This document shows positions 1-5,625 of a DNA stretch of 5,625 nt, one piece after another. The stretch is from Anaerolineaceae bacterium UBA5365. GTDB taxonomy: Bacteria; Chloroflexota; Anaerolineae; Anaerolineales; Anaerolineaceae. The stretch spans positions 20,848 through 26,472 of the forward strand of contig DHPL01000038.1 of NCBI GenBank assembly GCA_002407905.1, written 5' to 3'. The notes beneath the pieces were generated by a model. That model saw only the letters and a program-made list of their open reading frames with translations. It did not search any database and was not told where the DNA came from. Position 1 is the first letter of the stretch, and each line of letters opens with the position of its first letter. A program made the position numbers and the translations under genes.

Positions 1-24
1 GTCTGCCAATTCCAGCACTTCCCC
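1..24 (-). tRNA. tRNA-Leu, 5' portion only (cut by window edge)
   Basis: Read on the minus strand, these 24 bases are the 5' part of a leucine tRNA. They comprise a seven-base acceptor strand GGGGAAG, then T8 G9, then the D-arm start CTGGAATTGGCAGAC. The TGG-AATTGG-CAGAC pattern of the D arm and D loop is typical of bacterial tRNA-Leu, a class II tRNA. The anticodon, variable arm, T arm and 3' end lie beyond position 1, so the isoacceptor cannot be named. A near-perfect promoter sits just upstream on the same strand, which independently supports an RNA gene starting here. Both strands also happen to be open as protein here, but those readings are accidental. Confidence 0.85.
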
Positions 25-36
25 AACGGGCGATTG

Positions 37-66
37 ATTATAGCCGAGGAAAAGGGGCTGCGTCAA
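37..66 (-). promoter_or_regulatory. sigma-70-type promoter of the tRNA-Leu
   Basis: On the minus strand a -35 box TTGACG (66-61, five of six consensus bases) is followed after 18 bases by a perfect -10 box TATAAT (42-37). The tRNA 5' end begins 12 bases beyond the -10 box. The primary transcript would therefore carry only a short leader of about five or six bases, as is usual for stable-RNA genes. The -35 box overlaps the inverted repeat at 64-80. Confidence 0.78.
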
Positions 67-80
67 CGGTTTCACCGTTG
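64..80. repeat. 7-3-7 inverted repeat overlapping the tRNA promoter -35 box
   Basis: CAACGGT (64-70) and ACCGTTG (74-80) are perfect reverse complements separated by three bases. The arm nearest the tRNA shares bases 64-66 with the -35 box. The repeat could be an operator or chance. A terminator role is unlikely because no T-run follows on either strand and it lies upstream of the tRNA rather than at a gene end. Confidence 0.4.
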
Positions 81-293
81 GAGAGGAAGCTGAGGGGTTC
101 TTTCTGATTCGGTTTTTGAGGCAGAGGAGGTTCTAATGTTTTTCTAAAGATTACTGCGCGTAGCCACTAAAGGCTAAGTGTCTGGATAAAAGCGCTAGCT
201 GTTGGGTGGTCGGGGTATCGATTGTCCACGAAAGCGGCTGGATGGAAGTTTCTTCCCATGCTGCGCATACTTAAGAGCCTAAATGATTAAAAC

Positions 294-322
294 CCTGCAG
301 GTTGGCGTTTTACTGGTAAAAT
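294..322 (+). promoter_or_regulatory. Candidate extended -10 promoter for the liv operon
   Basis: TGGTAAAAT at 314-322 fits the extended -10 pattern TGnTATAAT, with five of six bases matching in the hexamer at 317-322. The -35 position, 17 bases upstream (294-299, CCTGCA), is poor, as is common when an extended -10 is present. Transcription would begin near 329, leaving a leader of about 130 bases before livH. An alternative is TTGCAA (326-331) with TACAAA (347-352), but its 15-base spacing is short and its -10 is weaker. The assignment is by eye only. Confidence 0.35.
308..321. repeat. 14-bp palindrome over the candidate -10 box
   Basis: TTTTAC (308-313) and GTAAAA (316-321) are perfect reverse complements around a two-base centre. 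The right arm coincides with the candidate -10 box of the liv operon, so a repressor dimer bound here would block initiation. Palindromes of this size are typical of bacterial operators, but I cannot assign a regulator family. The A/T-rich arms also make chance occurrence plausible. Confidence 0.35.
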
Positions 323-394
323 GGCTTGCAAATTTTAGCGTTTATGTACAAATCTTCACCCAATACGATCTTGAAACATTTCGCAAAGGATGAA

Positions 395-411
395 AGAAGA
401 AAAAGTCTTCT
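395..411 (+). repeat. Small leader hairpin (6-bp stem)
   Basis: AGAAGA (395-400) and TCTTCT (406-411) can pair around a five-base AAAAG loop, followed by the A/T run AATAATTTAA. The stem is short and A/T-rich, so it would be only weakly stable in RNA. It lies about 50 bases before the livH start and may be a minor leader structure or nothing at all. Confidence 0.2.
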
Positions 412-461
412 AATAATTTAACCAATTTCTAGCAACCATCAACTTAACCAGGGATGGGCAG

Positions 462-1334
462 ATGTTTTTACAAACATTGGTAACGGGACTTGCAATTGGG
501 GGCATTTACGCCTTGATGGCGAATGGCTACTCATTGATCTTCAGCATCATGGGCTTCAGCAACATCGCCTATGGGACGATCATCATGCTCGGCTCGTACA
601 TCGGCTTTTTCGCGATGACCCGTTTTGGACAACCCTTTTCGCTGGCGTTGATAGCGGCGATGGTTGGCGCGGCGATCCTCTCCCTGCTTTCAGAACGCTT
701 CGCGTACCGGCCGCTTAGAGTCAGGCGGGCACCGTCCTTGTTCCTGATGATTAGCGCCATGGGCATCTCGATGCTTCTGGAGAATTTGGTTTACGTCTTG
801 ATCGGGGGCAGTTTTTACCCCTTCCCCCAGGTCTTTGAACTTGGCACCGTCTCAATCTTTGGCGCCACACTCGGTTTTCTGGATATTTTCGCAATCATTT
901 TCTCCTTTGGCGCCATCTTCATCCTTAATGCCTTCATCACCAAAACACGCCTGGGAATCGCCATTCGGGCAGCTTCTTACGACAATATCACCGCGATGAT
1001 CAATGGTGTGAACCTGAACTCGGTCATTTCGCTGGTGTTCATCATTTCTGGGCTGCTTGCCGGGCTGTCCGGGGTTTTCTTCGGGATGAAGTACATGGTC
1101 TACCCGGGCATGGGCGCCATCACAACCAAGGCTTACATCGCTGCCGTAATTGGAGGTTTGGGCAGCCTGCCCGGCGCGGTGGTGGGCGGTGTGATTTTGG
1201 GGGTCCTGGAATCATTCGTGAGTGTGTATGCCTCGTCAAGTTTCCGCGACGTTTTCAGCTTCAGTCTGTTGATTCTGATCCTGATCTTCATGCCAAATGG
1301 CTTGTTTGGCAAAGAAGCCATTGAGAAGGTCTGA
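462..1334 (+). CDS. livH: Branched-chain amino acid ABC transporter permease LivH
   Basis: One of the two inner-membrane channel subunits of a LivHMGFK (HAAP) importer. The 290-residue protein is hydrophobic throughout, with about eight membrane segments. The N-terminus (residues 1-45) has the family pattern GLAIGGIYALMANGYSL followed by the FSNIAYG stretch. Residues 161-172 (KTRLGIAIRAAS) and the late loop at 231-250 (GGLGSLPGAVVGGVILGVLE) match the conserved cytoplasmic contact region for the ATPases. The end MPNGLFG (277-283) is a variant of the usual RPxGLFG. Length is close to the family norm (E. coli LivH has 308). The start is supported by AGGGA at 450-454, seven bases before ATG. It is the first gene of the operon, and its stop lies three bases before livM. 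The substrate cannot be read from the permease. Confidence 0.95.
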   Translation: MFLQTLVTGLAIGGIYALMANGYSLIFSIMGFSNIAYGTIIMLGSYIGFFAMTRFGQPFSLALIAAMVGAAILSLLSERFAYRPLRVRRAPSLFLMISAMGISMLLENLVYVLIGGSFYPFPQVFELGTVSIFGATLGFLDIFAIIFSFGAIFILNAFITKTRLGIAIRAASYDNITAMINGVNLNSVISLVFIISGLLAGLSGVFFGMKYMVYPGMGAITTKAYIAAVIGGLGSLPGAVVGGVILGVLESFVSVYASSSFRDVFSFSLLILILIFMPNGLFGKEAIEKV

Positions 1335-1337
1335 GCC

Positions 1338-2204
1338 ATGAGTGTTTATATTCAAGGCATCCTCATCCTGGGCATGATCAGCGTCATCGAAGTGACCGGT
1401 ATGACGATCCTCACCGGTTTTACGGGCATTTTTTCGCTTGGGCACGCCAGTTTTATTGCCTGCGGTGCCTATACTGCCGCGATACTGACCAAGAACTTCG
1501 GGGTCAACTTTTACATTGCGATCACCGCCGGCGCATTATTAGCGGGTATCCTTAGCTTCATCATCGGCATCCCTACTTTTCGGGCGAAACTGAAGAGCGA
1601 CTACTTCGCGATTGCCACGCTTGGCTTTGGCGAGGCATTCCGCGTGATTCTGGAGCACCTTTCGATCACCCAAGGGGCCAGAGGACTCCCGGGCATCGCG
1701 CAGCACTCCAATTTTTGGAATGTCCTTATCATTACGGTCCTAACCATTCTGGTGGCAAGGAACTTCATATTTTCCAAGTACGGCCGCAGAGCCATTGCCT
1801 TAAGGGAGGACATGACCGCTGCGGAGATGATGGGCATTGATGTGTATAAGACCCAGATGCTCTCCCTGTTCATCAGCGCGACCATGGCGGGCTTAGGCGG
1901 CGGGCTCTTCGCCCATTACATCGGCTTCATCCAACCTTCCATGTTCACCCAGATGCAATCCTCGATGCTGATCATCTCGGTGGTGGCTGGCGGGATTGGA
2001 AGCATCACTGGGCCGGTGATCGCGGCCATGCTTTTTACCAGCATCCCCGAGGTGCTGCGGGTGGCCAACCTGTGGAGGATGGTGGTTTATGGCGCAGTTC
2101 TGGTTGCAGTGATGGTCTTACGGCCGCAAGGAATTATGGGTTTCAGGGAATTACGGCTGCCGCGGTTTTTGCGGAAAAACGAATCAGGATTTAATCATGG
2201 ATAA
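1338..2204 (+). CDS. livM: Branched-chain amino acid ABC transporter permease LivM
   Basis: Second channel subunit, pairing with LivH in the membrane. The 288-residue protein corresponds to the short form of LivM; E. coli LivM has a long N-terminal extension that is absent here, as in many bacteria. Family marks include GFTGIFSLGHASF (27-39), YFAIATLGFGEAFR (89-102), the TQGARGLPGI loop (111-120), and the cytoplasmic ATPase-contact stretch SKYGRRAIALREDMTAAEMM (146-165) leading into GIDVYKTQ. The end LRPQGIMG (261-268) is the common LRPxGLxG. The Shine-Dalgarno AGAAGG (1324-1329) lies inside the end of livH, eight bases before ATG. Its last codons overlap livG by 8 nt in another frame, consistent with coupled translation. 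Confidence 0.95.
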   Translation: MSVYIQGILILGMISVIEVTGMTILTGFTGIFSLGHASFIACGAYTAAILTKNFGVNFYIAITAGALLAGILSFIIGIPTFRAKLKSDYFAIATLGFGEAFRVILEHLSITQGARGLPGIAQHSNFWNVLIITVLTILVARNFIFSKYGRRAIALREDMTAAEMMGIDVYKTQMLSLFISATMAGLGGGLFAHYIGFIQPSMFTQMQSSMLIISVVAGGIGSITGPVIAAMLFTSIPEVLRVANLWRMVVYGAVLVAVMVLRPQGIMGFRELRLPRFLRKNESGFNHG

Positions 2205-2988
2205 TCCGGAACCGCGCTTAACTCTGGATGCAGTCACCAAAAAATTTGGCGGCGTTGTGGCCTGTGAGGATATCAGCATCCAATTCCCCAGCAACAAGAT
2301 CGCCGGGTTGATCGGGCCAAATGGCGCCGGTAAAACCACCTTATTCAACCTCATCACTGGGGTGTACAAAGTGAGTTCTGGCAGTATTCAGCTGGACGGT
2401 GTGGACATCAAGAATCTCAAGCCCAATCAAATTGTTGAATTGGGCATCACCCGCACTTTTCAGAATAACCGTTTGTTCAAGAACCTTAGTCTGATGGAAA
2501 ATGTGCTGATCGCCATCGATAAGCACTCCAGCAGGCTTGGCCTGCCGAGTTACCTGGTCTCGACCAAAGCAGTCAGAGTTCTGGAGCAGGAATCCAAAGA
2601 TGCCGCGGTGGAGTACTTGCGGCTGGTTGGTCTGGCCGAACACAAGGACAAACGGGCCGATAGCCTGCCCTACGGCCTGCAGCGCCGGCTTGAAATTGCC
2701 CGCGCGCTGGCACTTCAACCGCGAATCCTGCTCTTGGATGAACCAGCGGCGGGGATGAACCCTGAGGAATCCAGGGTGCTCGCTGAATTGATTTATGAGA
2801 TTCAGCAGCGATTCAACCTGACCGTGCTGCTGATCGAACATCATATGGATCTGGTGATGAAGCTGTGTGAGTACATCTACGTGATGAACTTTGGCAGGCT
2901 GATCGCTGAAGGCACGCCAGCAGAAGTGCAATCCAACCAGCTGGTATTGGAAGCCTACCTTGGAAAAAAAGACTATGCTTCAAATTAA
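2197..2988 (+). CDS. livG: Branched-chain amino acid ABC transporter ATP-binding protein LivG
   Basis: Cytoplasmic ATPase subunit that drives the importer as a heterodimer with LivF. The 263 residues form one ABC domain. Walker A is GPNGAGKT (40-47), the Q-loop glutamine lies in TFQN (Q89), the signature is the LivG-type PYGLQRRLEIARA (158-170) in place of LSGGQ, Walker B is ILLLDEP (177-183) with catalytic E182, and the switch histidine is H215 in IEHHM. The LivG-specific C-terminal tail EAYLG is at 252-256. The insert around 106-135 after the Q-loop is a LivG feature that helps distinguish it from LivF. Length is near the E. coli protein (255). AGGAT (2186-2190) precedes ATG by six bases. 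The gene overlaps livM by 8 nt and livF by 14 nt. Confidence 0.96.
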   Translation: MDNPEPRLTLDAVTKKFGGVVACEDISIQFPSNKIAGLIGPNGAGKTTLFNLITGVYKVSSGSIQLDGVDIKNLKPNQIVELGITRTFQNNRLFKNLSLMENVLIAIDKHSSRLGLPSYLVSTKAVRVLEQESKDAAVEYLRLVGLAEHKDKRADSLPYGLQRRLEIARALALQPRILLLDEPAAGMNPEESRVLAELIYEIQQRFNLTVLLIEHHMDLVMKLCEYIYVMNFGRLIAEGTPAEVQSNQLVLEAYLGKKDYASN

Positions 2989-3688
2989 TCAGCTCAACGT
3001 TTCCTACGGGTCCATCCAGGCGCTCAGAGATCTATCCCTCTCGATCGAACCGGGGCAAATCGTATCCTTGATCGGTTCCAATGGTGCCGGCAAATCCACC
3101 CTGATGATGACCATCGCCGGTGTGATCCGGCAGAGTTCCGGCGAGATCCTCTTTGAGGGCGAAGTACTGGATAAGCAAGCTTATAAGGTATTAGCCAGGG
3201 GGATTGGATTGGTTCCGGAACGCAGGCGGCTCTACGCAAACCTGACCGTGAAAGAAAACCTGCTGATGGGCGCTTTTCTCCGAAAAGATAATAGCGGGAT
3301 CAAAGCAGATTTTGAACGCATGGCCGCAACCTTTCCGATCATCGCTCAAAGGGAGAAGCAACTGGCTGGTACGCTTTCCGGCGGGGAGCAGCAAATGGTG
3401 GCCATCGCTCGCGGGCTCATGTCCCGCCCTAAGTTATTGATGCTGGATGAGCCTTCGCTCGGGTTGGCGCCGATGATCATTGACCAGGTGTTTTCGATCA
3501 TCCGTGAGATTCGCGCCGCGGGAACCACCATTTTCATGACCGAACAGAACGCGGTGAAAGCCTTGGAAAATTCAGATTACGCCTATGTTATCGAGTCAGG
3601 GCAGAATGTGATCGCCGGCTCAGGAGGTGATTTACTCAAAGATGAAACCGTTAGAAATACCTATCTGGGAATACGCACTCAATCATAA
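2975..3688 (+). CDS. livF: Branched-chain amino acid ABC transporter ATP-binding protein LivF
   Basis: Second ATPase of the importer. Starting at ATG 2975 the protein has 237 residues, the same length as E. coli LivF. An in-frame TTG at 2960 would add five residues (MEKKT), but the ATG start, giving MLQINQLNVSYG, fits the family better. Walker A is GSNGAGKST (34-42). The Q-loop region is the LivF-type VPERRRLY (80-87), where most relatives have PEGRR. The signature is LSGGEQQ (134-140), Walker B is LLMLDEP (154-160) with E159, and TEQNAVKAL (189-197) carries the LivF-typical glutamine Q191 where other ABC proteins have the H-loop histidine. The ribosome site is weak (GGA at 2962-2964). The start lies inside the end of livG with a 14-nt overlap, so translation probably depends on coupling. 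Confidence 0.95.
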   Translation: MLQINQLNVSYGSIQALRDLSLSIEPGQIVSLIGSNGAGKSTLMMTIAGVIRQSSGEILFEGEVLDKQAYKVLARGIGLVPERRRLYANLTVKENLLMGAFLRKDNSGIKADFERMAATFPIIAQREKQLAGTLSGGEQQMVAIARGLMSRPKLLMLDEPSLGLAPMIIDQVFSIIREIRAAGTTIFMTEQNAVKALENSDYAYVIESGQNVIAGSGGDLLKDETVRNTYLGIRTQS

Positions 3689-3706
3689 TTAATACTGGAG
3701 GATAGG

Positions 3707-4879
3707 ATGAGAAAGTTTGTCATTTGGATGATTCTGCTCTCAGTTTTGGCCTTCGCCATCGGCTGCACAAGTACTCAGCCAGCCGGGCAAACTGCCAAAG
3801 CCCCAATCAAAATTGGGCATATCGGCAACCTGAGCGGCGTGAATACTGCCTGGGGTACCTCGGAAATGAACGCCCTGAAAATGGAGCTGAAAGCCATTAA
3901 CGATAAAGGCGGTGTGCTTGGCCGCCCGGTGGAATTGATTTCGTACGATTTTAAGGCTGACCAACTCGAGGCCGTAAACGCGACGAAACGCCTGGTCTCA
4001 GACGGTGTGGTCGCGATTATCGGCCCAAGCGCCAGCGGTGCCGGCATTGCCATGACGGCTGTGACCGAGCCCGCCGGTGTGCCCTTCATTGCCACTGTGG
4101 CAACGAACCCCAAAGTGACCGTCTCGGAAACGGATGGGAAAGCGATCCGCACCGCGTTCAGGGCATGCATTATTGACCCCTTCCAGGGTAAGGTTGCCGC
4201 CCGCTACATCATGGATGAACTTAAATCCAAAACCTACGCCACGATCTACGACGTAGGTTCGGATTACTCCCAAGGCCTGGAGGAGTTCTTCAGGGAAGCC
4301 ATGGATAATGGCGGTGCCACCATGACCAACCGCGAGGGCTTCCGCACCGGAGAGGTGGACTTTAGGGCCATACTGGGCAAGATCAAGGAACAAAACCCGG
4401 ACGTGATTTACTTCCCCACCGAGATGACCCAGGCTGCCATGATCACCAAGCAGGCCCGTGATTTGGGTATCACCAGCATCTTGTTCACTGCTGATAGCTC
4501 CTCAACGCCGGAGTTTATCAAACTGGCCGGCGAAGGTTCCGAAGGCGTGTTTATGACCAGCATCGCGAACCTCGCGGACCCCGGCATCAGAGCATGGGCG
4601 GATTCTTACGTTGCCGAATATGGCAAGGACCCCATTTTGCCTAACCCGGTCATGGCGGTGGACGCGTTTCGGGCGATCGTTTACGCCCTGGAGCAAGCTG
4701 GTGAGGCAGACAGCGCAAAGCTGATCACTGAGCTGGAGAAGATCAAGGATCTGCAGGTCCTTTCCGGGAAGTTCACGATGGATCCCAATACCCATAACCC
4801 GCTGAACAAGCCCTGCATTATCGAGACGATCAAAGACGGCGCCATCCAGTTTGTAACCAAGGTGGAGAACGCCGAATAA
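3707..4879 (+). CDS. livK: Branched-chain amino acid ABC transporter substrate-binding lipoprotein (LivK-type)
   Basis: Extracytoplasmic ligand-binding subunit (periplasmic-binding-protein type I fold, LivJ/LivK family), 390 residues. The N-terminus is a lipoprotein signal: MRK, a hydrophobic core (residues 4-18), and a lipobox AIGC with lipidated Cys20, so the protein is membrane-anchored. The mature domain starts with IKIGHIGNLSG (34-44). Family marks follow: NDKGGVLGRPVEL (65-77), IIGPSASGA (104-112) and VPFIATVATNP (125-135), the first-lobe pocket strands. Next come YDVGSDYSQG (181-190) at the hinge and second lobe, and FTADSSSTPEF (260-270), where E. coli LivJ/LivK have the Glu contacting the ligand amino group. 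A strong GGAGG (3697-3701) sits five bases before ATG, fitting the higher expression usual for binding proteins. It starts 18 bases after livF with no terminator between. The ligand is not determinable by eye; LivK relatives also bind amides, urea and aromatic acids. Confidence 0.93.
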   Translation: MRKFVIWMILLSVLAFAIGCTSTQPAGQTAKAPIKIGHIGNLSGVNTAWGTSEMNALKMELKAINDKGGVLGRPVELISYDFKADQLEAVNATKRLVSDGVVAIIGPSASGAGIAMTAVTEPAGVPFIATVATNPKVTVSETDGKAIRTAFRACIIDPFQGKVAARYIMDELKSKTYATIYDVGSDYSQGLEEFFREAMDNGGATMTNREGFRTGEVDFRAILGKIKEQNPDVIYFPTEMTQAAMITKQARDLGITSILFTADSSSTPEFIKLAGEGSEGVFMTSIANLADPGIRAWADSYVAEYGKDPILPNPVMAVDAFRAIVYALEQAGEADSAKLITELEKIKDLQVLSGKFTMDPNTHNPLNKPCIIETIKDGAIQFVTKVENAE

Positions 4880-4895
4880 AGCGTGACCATAACGA

Positions 4896-4929
4896 AAGCG
4901 AGGCAGTGCAATCCACTGCCTCGGCGCTT
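4896..4929 (+). terminator. Strong hairpin between livK and the peptidase gene (partial terminator or processing site)
   Basis: CGAGGCAGTG (4899-4908) pairs perfectly with CACTGCCTCG (4914-4923) around the five-base loop CAATC. The flanking AAG (4896-4898) can also pair with CTT (4927-4929) across a three-base bulge. The stem is G+C-rich and begins 17 bases after the livK stop, where intrinsic terminators usually lie. The downstream tract (GCGCTTATCTT) is only moderately T-rich, and the next gene's ribosome site starts six bases beyond. It may therefore act as a leaky terminator, or as a 3' stabiliser that keeps transporter mRNA more abundant than peptidase mRNA. Confidence 0.5.
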
Positions 4930-4943
4930 ATCTTGAGGATCAA

Positions 4944-5625
4944 ATGAAGCTGAAGGATCAACTGCTGCAGGCCGCGCTGGACACAAGGCCGTGGAGCATG
5001 GGCTTGCTCGAAGAGCTGGTGAATATCGATAGCAATTCCTGGAATAAACCCGGGATCGACGCGGTTGGAACGATTGTGCGGGAACAGCTTGAGCAGCTGG
5101 GCTTTGAAACGGAGGTTTACCCTCAGGAAAGCTGCGGCAACACCCTGGTGTGCCGGCGAAAAGGGAACCTCGATATGACCCTTGCGCTGATCGGGCACCT
5201 GGATACTGTGAAATACGACAGCACAGGGGAACAGGCCAAGTTTCGGAATGACGGCAGGTTAGCCTACGGACCGGGTGTTCTGGACATGAAGGGCTGCCTT
5301 GTCGGCGCGTTGATCGCGCTTAAGAGCCTTGTTGGGAACAGCGAAGTCCTTCCAAATTTCGTTTTTCTTCTAGTTGGCGACGAGGAAATTGGCAGTAAGG
5401 CAGCCATGCCGGCGATAGAAAAAGTTGCCCAGGAGGCTGACCTGGCGATCGTGATCGAGGCTGCCAGAGCGAATGGCGCGATCGTTGTTGAGCGAAAAGG
5501 GATCGCGACGCTGGACCTCAGAGCGCATGGCAGGGCTGTACACGCAGGCATCGAACCAGCGTTGGGTAGAAACGCCATCGAAGAGTTGGCCTTAAAAATC
5601 GGCTCCGAAAACGCGTTGGCCAGTT
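4944..5625 (+). CDS. M20-family metallopeptidase (carboxypeptidase G2/ArgE/DapE-like), 3' end missing
   Basis: The first 227 codons of a di-zinc amidohydrolase of peptidase family M20; complete relatives run to roughly 370-415 residues. Active-site marks are GHLDTV (84-89) with zinc ligand H85 and D87, GPGVLDMKG (109-117) with bridging D114, and GDEEIGS (145-151) with general base E147 and zinc ligand E148. Zinc ligand E172 lies in VIEAARANG and is followed by ERKG (183-186). The spacings H85-D114-E147/E148-E172 closely match Pseudomonas carboxypeptidase G2 (H112, D141, E175/E176, E200). HAG (200-202) begins the dimerisation lid domain and carries the histidine that reaches across the dimer. 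The last zinc-binding histidine lies beyond the window. There is no signal peptide, so the enzyme is probably cytoplasmic. GAGG (4935-4938) is five bases before ATG. Likely substrates are peptides or N-acyl amino acids; the exact one is unknown. Confidence 0.9.
   Translation, partial: MKLKDQLLQAALDTRPWSMGLLEELVNIDSNSWNKPGIDAVGTIVREQLEQLGFETEVYPQESCGNTLVCRRKGNLDMTLALIGHLDTVKYDSTGEQAKFRNDGRLAYGPGVLDMKGCLVGALIALKSLVGNSEVLPNFVFLLVGDEEIGSKAAMPAIEKVAQEADLAIVIEAARANGAIVVERKGIATLDLRAHGRAVHAGIEPALGRNAIEELALKIGSENALAS

Larger units (their letters stand above)
67..461. other. Divergent intergenic region, no convincing gene
   Basis: This stretch separates the leftward tRNA-Leu from the rightward liv operon. 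I see no protein gene in it. The longest start-to-stop reading I noticed is a 33-codon minus-strand ORF (268-167) without a well-placed ribosome site. No second tRNA, riboswitch or clear intrinsic terminator is recognisable. It does hold a 7-bp inverted repeat at its left end, a strong Shine-Dalgarno with a three-codon ORF (124-147), an extended -10 promoter candidate inside a palindrome (308-322), and an A+T-rich tract (about 325-430). The last probably contains the operon's promoter or leader. Confidence 0.6.

Noticed and set aside
1..93. Forward reading of 30 residues ending in TGA (91-93), which looks like the C-terminus of an upstream protein.
   Set aside because: The same bases encode the 5' end of tRNA-Leu and its promoter on the other strand, so the open frame is coincidental.
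1..132. Minus-strand open frame running off the left edge, with a possible GTG start at 75.
   Set aside because: It has no ATG and no Shine-Dalgarno, and it passes straight through the TTGACG/TATAAT promoter and the tRNA-Leu 5' end.
161..180. Small inverted repeats TAGCC/GGCTA and CACT/AGTG.
   Set aside because: The stems are short and mutually exclusive, with no T-run, so they are not distinguishable from chance.
167..268. Minus-strand 33-codon ORF from ATG (268-266) to TAG.
   Set aside because: The only purine-rich site is AGG about ten bases upstream, there is no recognisable domain, and short ORFs like this are expected by chance.
171..287. Plus-strand open stretch in the third frame without a stop for about 38 codons.
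   Set aside because: It contains no usable start codon before most of its length and resembles no family I recognise.
371..417. Possible promoter from TTGAAA (371-376) and AATAAT (412-417).
   Set aside because: The boxes are 35 bases apart, far from the 16-18 required, and no matching partner lies at the right spacing for either.
418..450. Direct repeat TTAACCA at 418-424 and 444-450.
   Set aside because: Two seven-base copies in A+T-rich DNA are weak evidence of a binding site.
2341..2931. Long 196-codon minus-strand ORF inside livG.
   Set aside because: It lies wholly within the livG coding strand with all ABC motifs intact on the + strand, and its translation shows no domain; it is a shadow frame.
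3191..3255. LivF VPERRR and TEQN motifs looking like a defective ATPase (no Q-loop Gln, no H-loop His).
   Set aside because: Glu in the Q-loop region and EQN at the switch are normal for the LivF subfamily, so this is not degeneration.

Overview
The window holds a branched-chain (HAAP-type) amino acid ABC transporter operon on the + strand, in the order livH-livM-livG-livF-livK. It is followed by the first 227 codons of an M20-family metallopeptidase that runs off the right edge. The left edge is cut inside a tRNA-Leu gene on the opposite strand. The DNA is bacterial: it has sigma-70-type promoter boxes, clear Shine-Dalgarno sites and a lipoprotein signal on the binding protein. Base composition is moderate, roughly half G+C. 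The lipid-anchored LivK suggests a lineage such as Chloroflexota (Anaerolineae-like) or a Gram-positive group, but this is a weak inference.

Layout: (1) Positions 1-66 carry the 5' end of a leftward tRNA-Leu and a near-consensus promoter for it. (2) Positions 67-461 are a divergent intergenic region with no convincing gene. It contains inverted repeats, a candidate extended -10 promoter for the liv operon and an A+T-rich leader. (3) Positions 462-3688 encode two permeases (LivH, LivM) and two ATPases (LivG, LivF), packed with a 3-nt gap, an 8-nt overlap and a 14-nt overlap. (4) Positions 3707-4879 encode the lipoprotein substrate-binding subunit. (5) A 64-nt gap with a strong 10-bp hairpin separates livK from the M20 peptidase at 4944.

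Working together, LivK captures an amino acid or related small ligand outside the membrane, LivH/LivM form the channel, and LivG/LivF hydrolyse ATP. The M20 enzyme resembles carboxypeptidase G2/ArgE/DapE-type hydrolases and may process an imported peptide or N-acyl amino acid, but that link rests only on gene order. I see no sign of a new system. The points most worth checking are the transporter-peptidase pairing with its intervening hairpin, the divergent tRNA-Leu/leucine-type transporter arrangement, and the palindromes that overlap the two promoters.
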